A stretch of 64,000 nt of DNA from Candidatus Sericytochromatia bacterium (GCA_018780035.1 JADMKE010000024.1:62001-126000); one strand, 5' to 3'; shown: positions 25,488 to 35,584, counted from the stretch's first letter. Notes: generated from the letters alone by a model not told the origin. Made by a program: numbers and translations.

Positions 25488-26582
25488 GTGTCTTCTGAAG
25501 CACGCATTTTGAATTTTTCTGCAGGTCCGGCGGTTTTGCCCGAACCTGTTTTAACCCAACTCCAAGCCGAAATGCTCTCTCTGCCCGGTGTGGGCATGTC
25601 GATTCTCGAAATCAGCCACCGCTCGGCGGTTTTTGAGCGCATTCTAGAGCAGACCCTGACCGATCTCAAACAGCTTTTAAATGTGCCCTCTGGTTACCAG
25701 CTGATCTTTTTACAGGGGGGGGCCTCCTTGCAATTTTCAATGGTGCCCATGAATTTTTTGCTGCCGGATACCCAGGCCGCGTATATCGACAGTGGGTCTT
25801 GGGGCCGCAAGGCGATGTGTGAAGCCAAACGCGAAGGGGCTATCAGCGTGGCCTGGAGTGGTAAAAGTGAGGGGTATAAACGCATGCCCAAGCAGTCAGA
25901 AATGGTCCTGCCAGAAAACCCCGCTTATCTGCACATCACTTCCAACGAAACGATTGAAGGCATCGAACTCTTCGACGATTGGGATTTGGGGGATACCCCA
26001 CTGATCTGCGACGCCTCCTCGGACATCCTCAGCCGCCCACTCGATGTCTCAAAGTATTCCCTGATCTATGCCGGTGCCCAAAAAAACATGGGACCTGCAG
26101 GCGTCACTTTGGCCATTGTCAAAGAGGAGTTACTCACCCGCGGAAAACGGGGCTTGCACACGATGTTGGATTATTCCACTTATGTTGAAAACAATTCTCT
26201 TTACAATACCCCCCCTGTTTTTTCGATCCGTGTGGTCGGTCTGGTGGCCCGCTGGATGTTGGACAATGGCGGCCTGGCGGCCATGGCAGATCTCAATCAA
26301 CGCAAAGCAGAATTGATCTACCAGGCCCTGGACCAATCCGAGGGCTTTTACCGTGGCCATGCCGACAAAGACAGCCGTTCGCGCATGAACCTGACTTTCC
26401 GCCTGCCGAGTGAAGAACTCGAAGCCGAATTTGTCAAAATGGCCTCCGCTTCAGGCATGGATGGGTTAAAAGGCCATCGTTCAGTGGGTGGCATTCGTGC
26501 CTCAATCTACAATGCCTTTCCGCTCACGGGGGTGGAAGTTTTGGCGTCCTTTATGCGGGATTTTGCCCGCCAAAAGGCCTAA
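25488..26582 (+). CDS. serC: Phosphoserine aminotransferase
   Basis: A 364-residue PLP enzyme converting 3-phosphohydroxypyruvate and glutamate to O-phosphoserine, also used in pyridoxal-phosphate synthesis. Visible motifs: ILNFSAGPAVLPEPVL at the N-terminus, FLQGGASLQFSMVPMN, and the PLP-lysine motif IYAGAQKNMGPAGVT. It ends with the typical GHRSVGGIRASIYNAFPL. It starts with GTG, 10 nt after AAAGGA. An ATG at 25480 is in another frame and terminates early. First gene of serC-aroA-aroC: its stop overlaps aroA by one base. Confidence 0.96.
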   Translation: MSSEARILNFSAGPAVLPEPVLTQLQAEMLSLPGVGMSILEISHRSAVFERILEQTLTDLKQLLNVPSGYQLIFLQGGASLQFSMVPMNFLLPDTQAAYIDSGSWGRKAMCEAKREGAISVAWSGKSEGYKRMPKQSEMVLPENPAYLHITSNETIEGIELFDDWDLGDTPLICDASSDILSRPLDVSKYSLIYAGAQKNMGPAGVTLAIVKEELLTRGKRGLHTMLDYSTYVENNSLYNTPPVFSIRVVGLVARWMLDNGGLAAMADLNQRKAELIYQALDQSEGFYRGHADKDSRSRMNLTFRLPSEELEAEFVKMASASGMDGLKGHRSVGGIRASIYNAFPLTGVEVLASFMRDFARQKA

Positions 26583-27892
26583 TGACCATGTCTCAGGCCC
26601 GCATTTTGCCTTTGCGTACCTTTGATGCCCAATTGGCCATTCCTGGAGATAAATCCCTGTCTCACAGGGCGTTGCTCTTTGGGGCCCTCAGTGAAGGTTT
26701 GACCGAAATTACAGGGCTCTTGGCCAGTGCGGATGTGCTTTCGACCTGGGCCTGTCTGTCCGCTTTGGGCGTCAAAATTGAGCAAATGGGCGAAACCGTT
26801 TTGGTTCATGGGGTGGGTTTGGGTGGCTTTCTGTCCCCTTCAGCCCCGCTTGATTGCGGCAATTCAGGGACCACCCTGCGTCTGCTGATGGGCATCTTGG
26901 CAGGCCAAAACTTTGAAGCTTGTTTAGTGGGTGATGCCTCTCTGACGCGCCGCCCGATGAAACGGGTGGCTGAACCCCTGCGGCAAATGGGGGCCAAGAT
27001 CGCGCTGAGAGAAGGCAATTTCCCGCCTGTTCAAATTCAACCCGCGACATTAAAGGGCTTGGACTATGCCTTGCCTGTGGCCAGTGCCCAACTCAAAAGC
27101 GCTCTGATCTTGGCGGGGCTCTTTGCCCAAGAGCGGGTGACACTGCGCGGAGAAATTGGCAGCAGAGATCATACCGAGCGCCTTTTGCCCCATTTTGGTG
27201 TCAATCTCCACAAGTCCGATGGCTTTTTGCAGATTGAACCCGGTCAAACTTTACATGCGGCCCAGGTTCAGGTACCCGGAGATCCCTCTACTGCGGCCTT
27301 TTGGCTGGCTGCAGCTGCCATGATTCCGGGTGGACGGGTTGAAATCGAGCGGGTCTCTCTCAATCCCACCCGCTTGGGCTTTATCAACGTGCTTAAGCGC
27401 ATGGGGGCGGTTGTGGTCGAAGAAATGACCGTGGGCAATCCCGAACCGCTGGGGATTGTGCGGCTGCAACAGGTTCCACTGCAAGGCACACGGGTTTATG
27501 CCCATGAAATTCCAGACTTGGTCGACGAAGTGCCTTTGATTGCCATTTTGGCGACCCAAGCCACGGGGATTACAGAGGTGCGGGGGGCCGGTGAGTTGCG
27601 GGTCAAAGAATCGGACCGATTAGAGGCCATCGCCTTGAATTTGCGCGCCATGGGTGCACAGATTACGCTTTTTGAAGATGGCTTTGCCATCGAAGGTCCA
27701 CAGGCCTTATACGGGGCTGAAATTGAGCCCTTTCATGATCACCGCATTGCCATGGCTTTTGCAATAGCTGGCTTGGTGGCCACAGGTGAAACCCGCATTT
27801 TAAACCCCGAATGTGTATCCATATCTTACCCTGAATTTTTTGATGTTCTCAGTTCTATCCACAATGGAGCCATGACCCCATGCGTTTTTTGA
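26582..27892 (+). CDS. aroA: 3-phosphoshikimate 1-carboxyvinyltransferase (EPSP synthase)
   Basis: A 436-residue enzyme transferring enolpyruvate from PEP to shikimate-3-phosphate, sixth step of the shikimate pathway, cytoplasmic. Motifs: IPGDKSLSHRALLFGALSEG for the N-terminal substrate site, LDCGNSGTTLRLLMGILAG, LTRRPMKRVAEPL, GDPSTAAFWLAAAAMIPGG and RVKESDRLEAI. Length and domain order are standard. TAATG overlap with serC and a 13-nt overlap with aroC show tight translational coupling. The GNSGTTLRLLMG stretch keeps the usual glycine pattern of the PEP-binding loop. Confidence 0.97.
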   Translation: MTMSQARILPLRTFDAQLAIPGDKSLSHRALLFGALSEGLTEITGLLASADVLSTWACLSALGVKIEQMGETVLVHGVGLGGFLSPSAPLDCGNSGTTLRLLMGILAGQNFEACLVGDASLTRRPMKRVAEPLRQMGAKIALREGNFPPVQIQPATLKGLDYALPVASAQLKSALILAGLFAQERVTLRGEIGSRDHTERLLPHFGVNLHKSDGFLQIEPGQTLHAAQVQVPGDPSTAAFWLAAAAMIPGGRVEIERVSLNPTRLGFINVLKRMGAVVVEEMTVGNPEPLGIVRLQQVPLQGTRVYAHEIPDLVDEVPLIAILATQATGITEVRGAGELRVKESDRLEAIALNLRAMGAQITLFEDGFAIEGPQALYGAEIEPFHDHRIAMAFAIAGLVATGETRILNPECVSISYPEFFDVLSSIHNGAMTPCVF

Positions 27893-29052
27893 CCTCAGGA
27901 GAATCACACGGCCCTGCCTTGATGGGTATTCTCGAAGGCCTGCCTGCCGGACTGCCAATCAGTTTAGACTATCTCAATGCCCATTTACGCCGCCGCCAAA
28001 AAGGCCACGGCCGGGGCCGTCGCATGCAAATCGAAACGGACGAAGTACAAATCACCGCCGGGGTGCGCCACGGTCACACCCTTGGCAGCCCAATAGGCCT
28101 GCTGATGCCCAACCGCGATTGGAAAAACTGGGAAGAGACCATGGCAGCAGGCCCGATAGAGGGCCCTGTCAAACGTGTGGTAACAGTCCCAAGGCCTGGC
28201 CATGCCGATCTGGTCGGTGGCATTAAATACGGCCACGAAGACCTGCGCAATGTGCTCGAAAGGGCCAGTGCCCGCGAAACTGCTATGCGCGTGGCTTTGG
28301 GGACGGTGGCCCGCCGTCTCTTAGAAGAAGTCGGTATTGTGATTGCCAGCCGGGTGGTCTCAATTGGCGCTATTTCCGACCCCACGCCGATGGATCTGCC
28401 TGTCGCAAACCTGAATCAACGTGTCGATGATTCACCTGTGCGCTGCCTGGGCAGCGAAGCAGAAGCCGAAATGGTAGCCGCTATTGATGCTGCCAAAGAA
28501 GTCGGAGATACCCTTGGTGGCATTGTCGAAATTTATGCCGATGGCCTGCCGATTGGCCTGGGCACCTATAGCCAATGGGATCGCAAGCTGGAAGCGGCGA
28601 TTGGTGAGGCCTTTTTGAGTATGAACGCCTTTAAAGGGATTGAATTGGGCCTGGGCTTTGAAAGTGCCCGTGTGCCCGGTTCCTTGGCCCACGATGAACT
28701 TTCTCCTGGCCCGGACCCTATCCACAGTCCGCGGCGGGTCAACTACCTCAGCAATCGCGGGGGGGGCATTGTGGCGGGCATGAGCACAGGCCAGCCCTTG
28801 GTCCTGCGAGCAGCCATGAAACCGATCGCCACCCTGATGCAGCCGCTGAAATCCGTTCACAGTTTAAGTGGTGAGGCCGTAGAAGCCCATATTGAGCGCT
28901 CAGACACCTGTGCGGTGCCCGCTGCAGCGGTGATCGGTGAATCGCTGCTGGCCTTGGTGCTGGCCGAGTTTGTCTTAGAAAAATTTGGCGGAGACTCCCT
29001 GGCTGAACTCTTGCCACGGGTGGCGCTTTGGCGCGAGTTGAATCCGTTTTAA
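27880..29052 (+). CDS. aroC: Chorismate synthase
   Basis: A 390-residue FMN-dependent enzyme converting EPSP to chorismate, last step of the shikimate pathway. The N-terminus MRFLTSGESHGPALMGIL carries the family signature. It also shows RRMQIETDEVQITAGVR, VLERASARETAMRVALG and a C-terminal RSDTCAVPAAAVIGESLLAL. It begins inside the end of aroA (13-nt overlap), so its translation is probably coupled. The last 4 nt overlap the convergent PQQ-type gene. Adjacent aroA and aroC behind serC form a complete small operon with no visible internal promoter. Confidence 0.97.
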   Translation: MRFLTSGESHGPALMGILEGLPAGLPISLDYLNAHLRRRQKGHGRGRRMQIETDEVQITAGVRHGHTLGSPIGLLMPNRDWKNWEETMAAGPIEGPVKRVVTVPRPGHADLVGGIKYGHEDLRNVLERASARETAMRVALGTVARRLLEEVGIVIASRVVSIGAISDPTPMDLPVANLNQRVDDSPVRCLGSEAEAEMVAAIDAAKEVGDTLGGIVEIYADGLPIGLGTYSQWDRKLEAAIGEAFLSMNAFKGIELGLGFESARVPGSLAHDELSPGPDPIHSPRRVNYLSNRGGGIVAGMSTGQPLVLRAAMKPIATLMQPLKSVHSLSGEAVEAHIERSDTCAVPAAAVIGESLLALVLAEFVLEKFGGDSLAELLPRVALWRELNPF

Positions 29053-30377
29053 TCCTGGGTCGGTATGATTAGGCGATACAGCCAATCATTACAAGCCACC
29101 AAGGCGGTATTTTTTCCTGCCAAAGCAGGGGTGCTATAAATAGCATCTCCGAAGGGGGGGAAGTCAAAAACAATGGGCAAAGTGGGTTTCTTCGCCACAG
29201 ACATGGGTTTACCAGCTTCTTCAACACTGCCCCAATAACTTTCGCCCAATAAGTGGCCTGTTTCAGCATTCAAAAAATAGAGACTGCCATCAAAGCGGGG
29301 CACAACTGCGACCCTGCCATTGATGACTGCCCCAGCCCAATTCGGATACATGGGAATGCCTGCAGAATTCACCCATTTGACCTCGCCTTTTTCGAGGTCT
29401 AAGCCCACCACATGATTGGAATTGGGTTCGGCCCAAATTGCCAGTTGGTCTTGGTAAATGGCTGGTGAAGCCCGCAGGTTTCCGTAGCCTGTTTTAAGCC
29501 GTTTTAGATCTTGGGCCCGCCACAATTCAACACCCGTTTCGGCATTTAGGGCCAGCAACGCTGGATGGGCATAGGTTCCATTGCGGGCATAAGCAATGAG
29601 CAACCTGTCTCCTACCAGAACAGGGGCAGCGTAGATCGAGAGATTGAAGGGATCACTTCGTTGCGAATCTGGGGGATAGGGGTGTGTCAGCCTGTTTTGC
29701 CACAAGATCTGCCCAGCTGAATTCAAGGCCATTATTTCACCACGGGTTGAGGCCACAAACAGACGGTTTGCGTCCCCTGTCAAAGGAGAGCGGATCTCAC
29801 CATAAAATCGTTTTTGCCAAAGCACTTTTCCTGTTTGGATGTCGAGCGCCCACAGATAACCGGCTTTGTCGCCAAGCAAGAGGGTGGACCCCAGCAGTTT
29901 GACTTGATAGGCCTCATGCACGAGCGGGATCTTCCATAAGGCTTTGCCTGTCTGACGATTGATCAATCCGATTTCAGTTTCGCTGCTATAAGCCAGCAGA
30001 TCGCCATTCAAATCAATTCCATTGGCATCTTCAGGGGTGTCGTGGCTCCATTTGATCTTTCCACTTTCCAGATCCAGTGCATAAATGCCATTGCGGGCCA
30101 CCAAGGGTTCACGTGTATCTGATTCGGTCGTGTTCCACACCCTGCCCGATGAACTGAGATAGACTGTTTGATCTGTGACTTTAATTTGGTTGAGGTACCC
30201 CATCAGGCCCACACGGGTTTTCCAAAGAATCGCATTGTCAGACCCAGGTGTTTCAGCTTCGGAAGATGTCTGGTTGTTTTGGGCTAAGTTGGGTAAGTGT
30301 AAAAACATTGCCAATACCAGACCGAGGGGGACAATTGGATAGAGTTGTTTCATCGCAATTTTCATCGCAATTTTCAT
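29049..30377 (-). CDS. Exported PQQ-type beta-propeller protein
   Basis: 442 residues with a signal peptide (LYPIVPLGLVLAMFLHLPNLA) and then about eight PQQ/BamB-like blades: GIYALDLESGKIKWSHDTP, TGKALWKIPLVHEAYQV, YLWALDIQTGKVLWQKRFYG, ALNAETGVELWRAQDL and SLYFLNAETGHLLGESYW. Such blades recur in BamB and quinoprotein dehydrogenases; no quinone or metal ligand set is evident, so a scaffold or binding role is likely. The start is repeated: ATGAAAATTGCG occurs twice before ATGAAACAACT. The first ATG overlaps the stop of the preceding WD40 gene by 4 nt. The last gene of its minus-strand group. Confidence 0.87.
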   Translation of the reverse strand: MKIAMKIAMKQLYPIVPLGLVLAMFLHLPNLAQNNQTSSEAETPGSDNAILWKTRVGLMGYLNQIKVTDQTVYLSSSGRVWNTTESDTREPLVARNGIYALDLESGKIKWSHDTPEDANGIDLNGDLLAYSSETEIGLINRQTGKALWKIPLVHEAYQVKLLGSTLLLGDKAGYLWALDIQTGKVLWQKRFYGEIRSPLTGDANRLFVASTRGEIMALNSAGQILWQNRLTHPYPPDSQRSDPFNLSIYAAPVLVGDRLLIAYARNGTYAHPALLALNAETGVELWRAQDLKRLKTGYGNLRASPAIYQDQLAIWAEPNSNHVVGLDLEKGEVKWVNSAGIPMYPNWAGAVINGRVAVVPRFDGSLYFLNAETGHLLGESYWGSVEEAGKPMSVAKKPTLPIVFDFPPFGDAIYSTPALAGKNTALVACNDWLYRLIIPTQD

Positions 30378-30378
30378 C
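30351..30378 (-). repeat. 12-bp repeat that duplicates the start codon
   Basis: The 12-bp unit ATGAAAATTGCG is present in two complete tandem copies at the start of the PQQ-type gene, giving three in-frame ATGs within 30 nt (MKIAMKIAMK). This is a slippage-prone duplication of the initiation region. Confidence 0.75.
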
Positions 30379-33052
30379 GCTTTTCCCCTTCCACCGTGAA
30401 TTCAAACGGATCGATTTTGCCCTCGAAATAGGCGAGAATCTTTTCGGGTCTGTGATATTTTGCTGAGAAGGAATGCCAATCGAGTATCTCATTATTCTGG
30501 GTGAGATAGCTATATTCTTGAAAAGGTCCCTCTGCCATAAAATAGCCATTTGGAAGCATCAACAGGTATCCTCCTGGAAATTGCTGAAAAAAATAGGGAT
30601 TGTTATTCAACCGTGGGTTACCCAGACTGCAATAAGCATAATCTACTTGGCTTGGGTCTCTCTCGTGACAGCGGGCAGGCGACGAATCAGAGAGCATTTC
30701 CTCTAAATAATTGGGCAACCCCTTTTTGACTTTCCCCTTCGCCATCTCAATGGCCAAAAATTGCCCCTCAGCGTAATCATAAAAATAGATTTGATTGGGG
30801 GCATCCCCTTTTCTCAAGACATTTAAATTGTGATACATACTGGCAAATGGGGGGATTTGCAGAGATTGAATAAATTTGCTGTCTTTGAATTGGTAAATAT
30901 GGATGGTCGGTTGAATATCCGAATAATATCCCGCATCAGGCACGGCACCCCTCTGAGGTAATATTTTTCTGGATAAAACGGAATCTGTTAAAATCCAAAA
31001 ATAGTTCTGTTCAGATTGTGCGCCAATAATCACACAGGGTTGCTGTTTGCTTTTCAGGCAGGGATTAAATTTTAAACTTGTTTCAGGGTGTTTTAAATCC
31101 CGCACAGTGACCTGATGGGGTTCGGAGACGAGCAGTTTCTGGTTTTCCAGATCGAGCCAAAAACCTTGGTCTTCATCCAGGGTATGGGGTTGGTTGGTGG
31201 TAGTGAGCAGTGGGGATTCAGCCAATTTGCCGGGAGTAGATCTGCTTTGCAAAGCAAGTAAATCGCTGGGGTCCACTTGAAAATGCCAATTTTTTTCCAT
31301 CGTCTTTTTTATACCCAAAAACAGAGATCTTTGCGTGGTCTCATTTGTGACTTGAATTTCGTTGGGACTGAAATCTACGTTTGTATCAGGGAATAATTGG
31401 ATTTCATCTAAGGGTTGCGATTTTAAAACCTGCCAAATTGATAATTTTTGCTCAGAGCCCAATGAAAGCAGATGTCGCTGATCGAGAAATCTGAGCTGTT
31501 TTATTTCCCCCTGATGGGCTTTGAGTGTGGGCATCCAGCGTTTATGCACACGGCTCCAAAGCGCGATTTTGGATCCTGCTTGAGACGACAAGCCAACGGC
31601 CAGATAATCCTGACTCAAAGCCAAAGCACTGACTTCACCTGGTGGGAGTGAAAGGACTGTTTTTCGTCCGGTTTTGAGGTCGCGTAAATGAACTTCTGGT
31701 TCAATACCTGTACTGAGCAGCCAGTCTTGACTCGATTTGATCTCAATATCTTGTTTTAAGGATACTTCCCAATATGGCAATTTCTGGTTGTGCTTTAAGT
31801 CCCAGCGTTGGATTTTATTGTCATTGTCCAGCATAAAAAAAGTGTCCCGATTGACGGCCCAGGCACTCACACCGTTTGGGATTTGAAATTCGAGAGGAGT
31901 AGCATTCCATTTGGAAAAATATTTAACAGAAAAAGCATGTCTATTCAACCAAATGAAATAGGCCGCAGGAAAAACACTTCTGAATTCATCTGCATATTCC
32001 ACTCCAGGAAAAGTCCAAACTTGGTCTTTTTCGGGTGCATCCAAATCGTAGATCAGGGCCTGTTGCTCTTTAAAACAGACCACTTTTCCGTCTTGGGTCA
32101 CACTTTGTTGGACACAACTTGAATAATTCGAGCGTGTGCCCCCTATTTTTCCAGATTCGATCTGCCAAAAATCGTGAAGTTCTTCCTGGTTATCAAAAAT
32201 ATGGAGAACCTGGTCAGAAACCCAATCCAAATAGAAGCTGAATTGTTTATCTGGGGGTGTTAGCCATTCAAAGATTTTGGTCTGGCTGCGCAAATCGTAA
32301 ACTTCGATCGCGGGTTGGGCTGAAACAGTTTGATTCAATGCCAAATAGGGGCCCTTTAATGCCCCGGAGGTATTATCCCCATGAGGGATGGGTAGAAAAT
32401 ACTGCAACAGTTCTAAATTCGGCAAAGAATATACACGGGCCCAGCCATTTTCGAGCCACTCATAATAGCCGTCTTCGCTCAGACTGGTCTGATTTATGGC
32501 GTATAAATCACTGGTCGTTTGGGAAATGACTTGACCAGTATGACTGTCTCTAAGCTGCAATTTGCGTTGGGGAACCAAAACAGCCAATGTGTTTGAATCA
32601 TGGGTCCATAGCGGTTGTGGGATGCCTGCATAAAAATAATCATCCCGTTTCTTTAATGTAGCCATTTGATCTTCACTCAAAATATTCAACGATTTGAGAT
32701 AAGTCCCGTTTAATCCGTCCCAAATCAAAACATGCCCATCATCAGAGAAACTCAGTAAATGATTTCCCGCCACTTTGAGTTCTATCAGGGTCTGTTTAAA
32801 TTGCGCAGGGGGTTCTAAGGTTCGGATATATTTGCCTTTTGGGCGACTCCACAACTCTATTTTGCCTTGGTGCAATTGATACGAAAAGGCACCCAAACTC
32901 ACTTCTGGTTTGAAAACTTTTCGAGATCTTGGCAAGGGATGAAATTGAACATTTGCTTGTGTTTCCTGGGCCATTAATGGCTGCGGGTTGGAGCTGAAAC
33001 AGATTGACATGTAAAACAAAACCGTCAAGAAACCTGCCAAGGATGTTTTCAT
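30374..33052 (-). CDS. Exported WD40-like propeller protein (paralogue A)
   Basis: 892 residues; signal peptide FLTVLFYMSICFSSNPQPLMA. The body consists of WD40-like blades: HLLSFSDDGHVLIWDGLNGT, SEVHLRDLKTGRKTVLSLPP-like segments, and LRFLDQRHLLSLGSEQKLSI followed by WQVL. It closes with a domain containing GGYLLMLPNGYFMAEGPFQE and FSAKYHRPEKILAYFEG. It is paralogous over its full length to the next gene upstream (33113-35584), which has the same order of segments and the same end. Probably a periplasmic or surface protein. Translationally coupled to the PQQ-type gene by ATGA. No enzyme motif seen. Confidence 0.85.
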   Translation of the reverse strand: MKTSLAGFLTVLFYMSICFSSNPQPLMAQETQANVQFHPLPRSRKVFKPEVSLGAFSYQLHQGKIELWSRPKGKYIRTLEPPAQFKQTLIELKVAGNHLLSFSDDGHVLIWDGLNGTYLKSLNILSEDQMATLKKRDDYFYAGIPQPLWTHDSNTLAVLVPQRKLQLRDSHTGQVISQTTSDLYAINQTSLSEDGYYEWLENGWARVYSLPNLELLQYFLPIPHGDNTSGALKGPYLALNQTVSAQPAIEVYDLRSQTKIFEWLTPPDKQFSFYLDWVSDQVLHIFDNQEELHDFWQIESGKIGGTRSNYSSCVQQSVTQDGKVVCFKEQQALIYDLDAPEKDQVWTFPGVEYADEFRSVFPAAYFIWLNRHAFSVKYFSKWNATPLEFQIPNGVSAWAVNRDTFFMLDNDNKIQRWDLKHNQKLPYWEVSLKQDIEIKSSQDWLLSTGIEPEVHLRDLKTGRKTVLSLPPGEVSALALSQDYLAVGLSSQAGSKIALWSRVHKRWMPTLKAHQGEIKQLRFLDQRHLLSLGSEQKLSIWQVLKSQPLDEIQLFPDTNVDFSPNEIQVTNETTQRSLFLGIKKTMEKNWHFQVDPSDLLALQSRSTPGKLAESPLLTTTNQPHTLDEDQGFWLDLENQKLLVSEPHQVTVRDLKHPETSLKFNPCLKSKQQPCVIIGAQSEQNYFWILTDSVLSRKILPQRGAVPDAGYYSDIQPTIHIYQFKDSKFIQSLQIPPFASMYHNLNVLRKGDAPNQIYFYDYAEGQFLAIEMAKGKVKKGLPNYLEEMLSDSSPARCHERDPSQVDYAYCSLGNPRLNNNPYFFQQFPGGYLLMLPNGYFMAEGPFQEYSYLTQNNEILDWHSFSAKYHRPEKILAYFEGKIDPFEFTVEGEKR

Positions 33053-33112
33053 GGCATTGAGCTCAAAGATTGCATTGTATTATCCATCCCTGAAAATAAA
33101 TAAGATAAACGA

Positions 33113-35584
33113 TCACCCTGCCTCTGCTTTGATCGACACATCCGAGTATTCCTGTTGGCCTTCAAAATAGGCTTTGACTTTCTCTGGCCTGTGAAATTTT
33201 TGGGCAAAGGTTGCCCAATCTACAATCTGATTGCCTTGGCTTAGATAGACATGATCCTGATAGGGGCCTTCGGCGATAAAATAGCCATTGGGTGCCATGA
33301 GTAAATACCCGCCTGAAAAAAAATGCATATAAACGGGAATCTGGCCTCCGGAGTCGGGATCTGGCTTAAGACAAAACAATTCGCTTTCTCGATCGGGCGT
33401 TTCTTCCCAAGAATGGCAACGCTGGGAAGAATGGATTTCCCATTTTTCCAGGGGGATATTGGCCTGTTTAAGCCCGATTTTTCCCCGTGTTAAATCTACT
33501 TCCAACACCTGCTGATAATCGCTCATAAAATACAATTTACCCAATTCACGGTAGAGTGTCAGATTGAATTGAGGATAAGGGTCTACGCGTATTTCCGAAA
33601 GAGAAATGCGCCGCAGTTCTTTCAGGGATTGGGGGTCATAAACAACCATTTCTGGGGCATAAATATCATCAGCAGGACCACCAGCTCCTGCGCCAGGTAA
33701 AGGCTTGCGGGTTGGAAGATGATCAATCAGGGCCCAGAGAAAGTCTTTTTCGGCCTGGGCTCCCAAAATAAAACAGGGCTTCTTGGATTTTTGGGCTAAG
33801 GCACAGGGTTGAAGGTGTTTTGGCTTTGAATGTAGGTTTAGGTCCCACAGCTTAACTTGGTTATTTTGGCTAAACATCAAGCGCATGCGGAAAAAATCCA
33901 GCCAAAAACTCGGATGCTTCGAAAAAGACGCCTTGGTAGGTGAGAAATCAACATCCTGTTCTTTGACCGCTAATCTTGGTGTTCCTTCCAATTGTTCAGG
34001 CTTGGTTTGAAATGTCCCATTTTTCAGATTCCATTCTATTGGTCTACTTTCGTTTGTTTTCTGGTTATAGAGAAAAGGAATCGGTTTTGAGAGGTTCGTT
34101 TTCCACTCCGGATACAGCCATAATTCTGAGAGAAAATTGGGCTGAAACAGATTCCAGATCCGCAGTCGCTGATCAGTGCCTGCAGACAAAAGATGTTTGG
34201 AGTCCAGAAAACGCAAATCGGTAACCCAGCCTTCATGACCGTTGAGAGGCATTTTCCAGCGTTTTTGATTGCGATTCCAGAGCCAGATTTGAGGTGCTTT
34301 TTCTTGGGCAATTCCCAAGGCCAAAGTTGACGAACTTAAAGCCAATGAGGTGACGGGAGCTGGAGGATGAAGCTGATAAAGCCCTTTGCCTGTCTTAAGA
34401 TCAATAAAGTGGATGTCTTCATCATTCCCTGTTAAGATCAGCCAAGGTGAAATGTTTTCTAGCTGTGAAATTTTGCGGTTGAATGGTGTCAGGGGCCGTT
34501 GTTCAGACTCAGGTTCAAATTGAATTTGGGGGACAAGTGAGCGTTTCATTTTCCAATGACGCAATTGACCCTGTGGCTCCACAGCAAAGAAATCACGCGA
34601 ATCCACAGCAAAATCTACCCAATCCCAATTTCTTTCAAGTACGGGTATGAGATATGGCCTAGCGCTTACAACAGGATTCTGTTCAAATTGGACGGTTTCA
34701 AGATTTAAGATCAATTCAAATTGATCTTCACTTTTTGCCAATCCCAACAGATATCCATTTAATGGTATCAGTTGGTTATGAAAAAGTCGGGGATATTTCC
34801 AGCTAAAAATTTGAGCTTGATTGCGTAAATCCCACACTTTGAGTCCAGAAAAAAATGAATTTTCTTGCATCAATGTTAAATATGGGCCCATTAACTCAGT
34901 TTCGTCATAGTGAGAATCAAACTTCAGGAGTTCAAAACCTGGTTTTGAGATGAGATCTGGTAGTGAATAGACCAAAGCTTTGCCCGAATTGAAGAAGAGA
35001 TAAGCATTTTTTGGATCAGCGGATAAGGCCAGAAGCTCAGTCAAGGGCAATTCTACTTGCGCCAAGAAGCGATAGGTTTGTGAATCGCGAACCTGCATTT
35101 TTTGCTTGGGTACAACAATGGCCAATTGTTGCCCATCGTTGGCCCAAAACAGTGAGGGCCTGTCTTCAGGGCAATTTTCATAACAAGGTTCTTGGAATAT
35201 ACGCATTTGATCCTCATTGAAGATCCGAAATGCATCTTGGAAATTACCGGTCAAACCATCCCAGATCAACAACTGCCCCTTCTCATTCAGAGTCAAAACA
35301 CGATCCCCAGCTTGTTGAATAAATAGCAAAGGAGAAGGCAAATGCTCTGGTTGTTTGATTGAACGGATATAGGCTCTGTGTTTGAGGCTCCAAAGTGCCA
35401 ATTGAGCATCATTGAGTTCATATGCAAATCCCCCAATCTGAATATCAGAAAGCTCCCTCATGTTTCGTTTAGATTGCGTGTGAAAAAGCAATGTTTGGGT
35501 TTGTGCCAACACTGTTTGGCACCCCATTAACACAGCGGAAAATAACCAAACAGAGCAAATAAAAAACCAATAGGAGGTAGACAT
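33113..35584 (-). CDS. WD40-like propeller lipoprotein (paralogue B)
   Basis: 823 residues from the ATG at 35584, which begins a signal peptide with possible lipobox AVLMGC. A GTG at 35635 would add 17 residues before the signal and is less likely. WD40-like blades include RVLTLNEKGQLLIWDGLTGN, GHEGWVTDLRFLDSKHLLSA followed by GTDQRLRIWNL, and NQVKLWDLNLHSK. The end matches paralogue A: GGYLLMAPNGYFIAEGPYQD and FAQKFHRPEKVKAYFEG. Its middle is diverged, so the duplication is old. Located 60 nt upstream of paralogue A. Confidence 0.83.
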   Translation of the reverse strand: MSTSYWFFICSVWLFSAVLMGCQTVLAQTQTLLFHTQSKRNMRELSDIQIGGFAYELNDAQLALWSLKHRAYIRSIKQPEHLPSPLLFIQQAGDRVLTLNEKGQLLIWDGLTGNFQDAFRIFNEDQMRIFQEPCYENCPEDRPSLFWANDGQQLAIVVPKQKMQVRDSQTYRFLAQVELPLTELLALSADPKNAYLFFNSGKALVYSLPDLISKPGFELLKFDSHYDETELMGPYLTLMQENSFFSGLKVWDLRNQAQIFSWKYPRLFHNQLIPLNGYLLGLAKSEDQFELILNLETVQFEQNPVVSARPYLIPVLERNWDWVDFAVDSRDFFAVEPQGQLRHWKMKRSLVPQIQFEPESEQRPLTPFNRKISQLENISPWLILTGNDEDIHFIDLKTGKGLYQLHPPAPVTSLALSSSTLALGIAQEKAPQIWLWNRNQKRWKMPLNGHEGWVTDLRFLDSKHLLSAGTDQRLRIWNLFQPNFLSELWLYPEWKTNLSKPIPFLYNQKTNESRPIEWNLKNGTFQTKPEQLEGTPRLAVKEQDVDFSPTKASFSKHPSFWLDFFRMRLMFSQNNQVKLWDLNLHSKPKHLQPCALAQKSKKPCFILGAQAEKDFLWALIDHLPTRKPLPGAGAGGPADDIYAPEMVVYDPQSLKELRRISLSEIRVDPYPQFNLTLYRELGKLYFMSDYQQVLEVDLTRGKIGLKQANIPLEKWEIHSSQRCHSWEETPDRESELFCLKPDPDSGGQIPVYMHFFSGGYLLMAPNGYFIAEGPYQDHVYLSQGNQIVDWATFAQKFHRPEKVKAYFEGQQEYSDVSIKAEAG

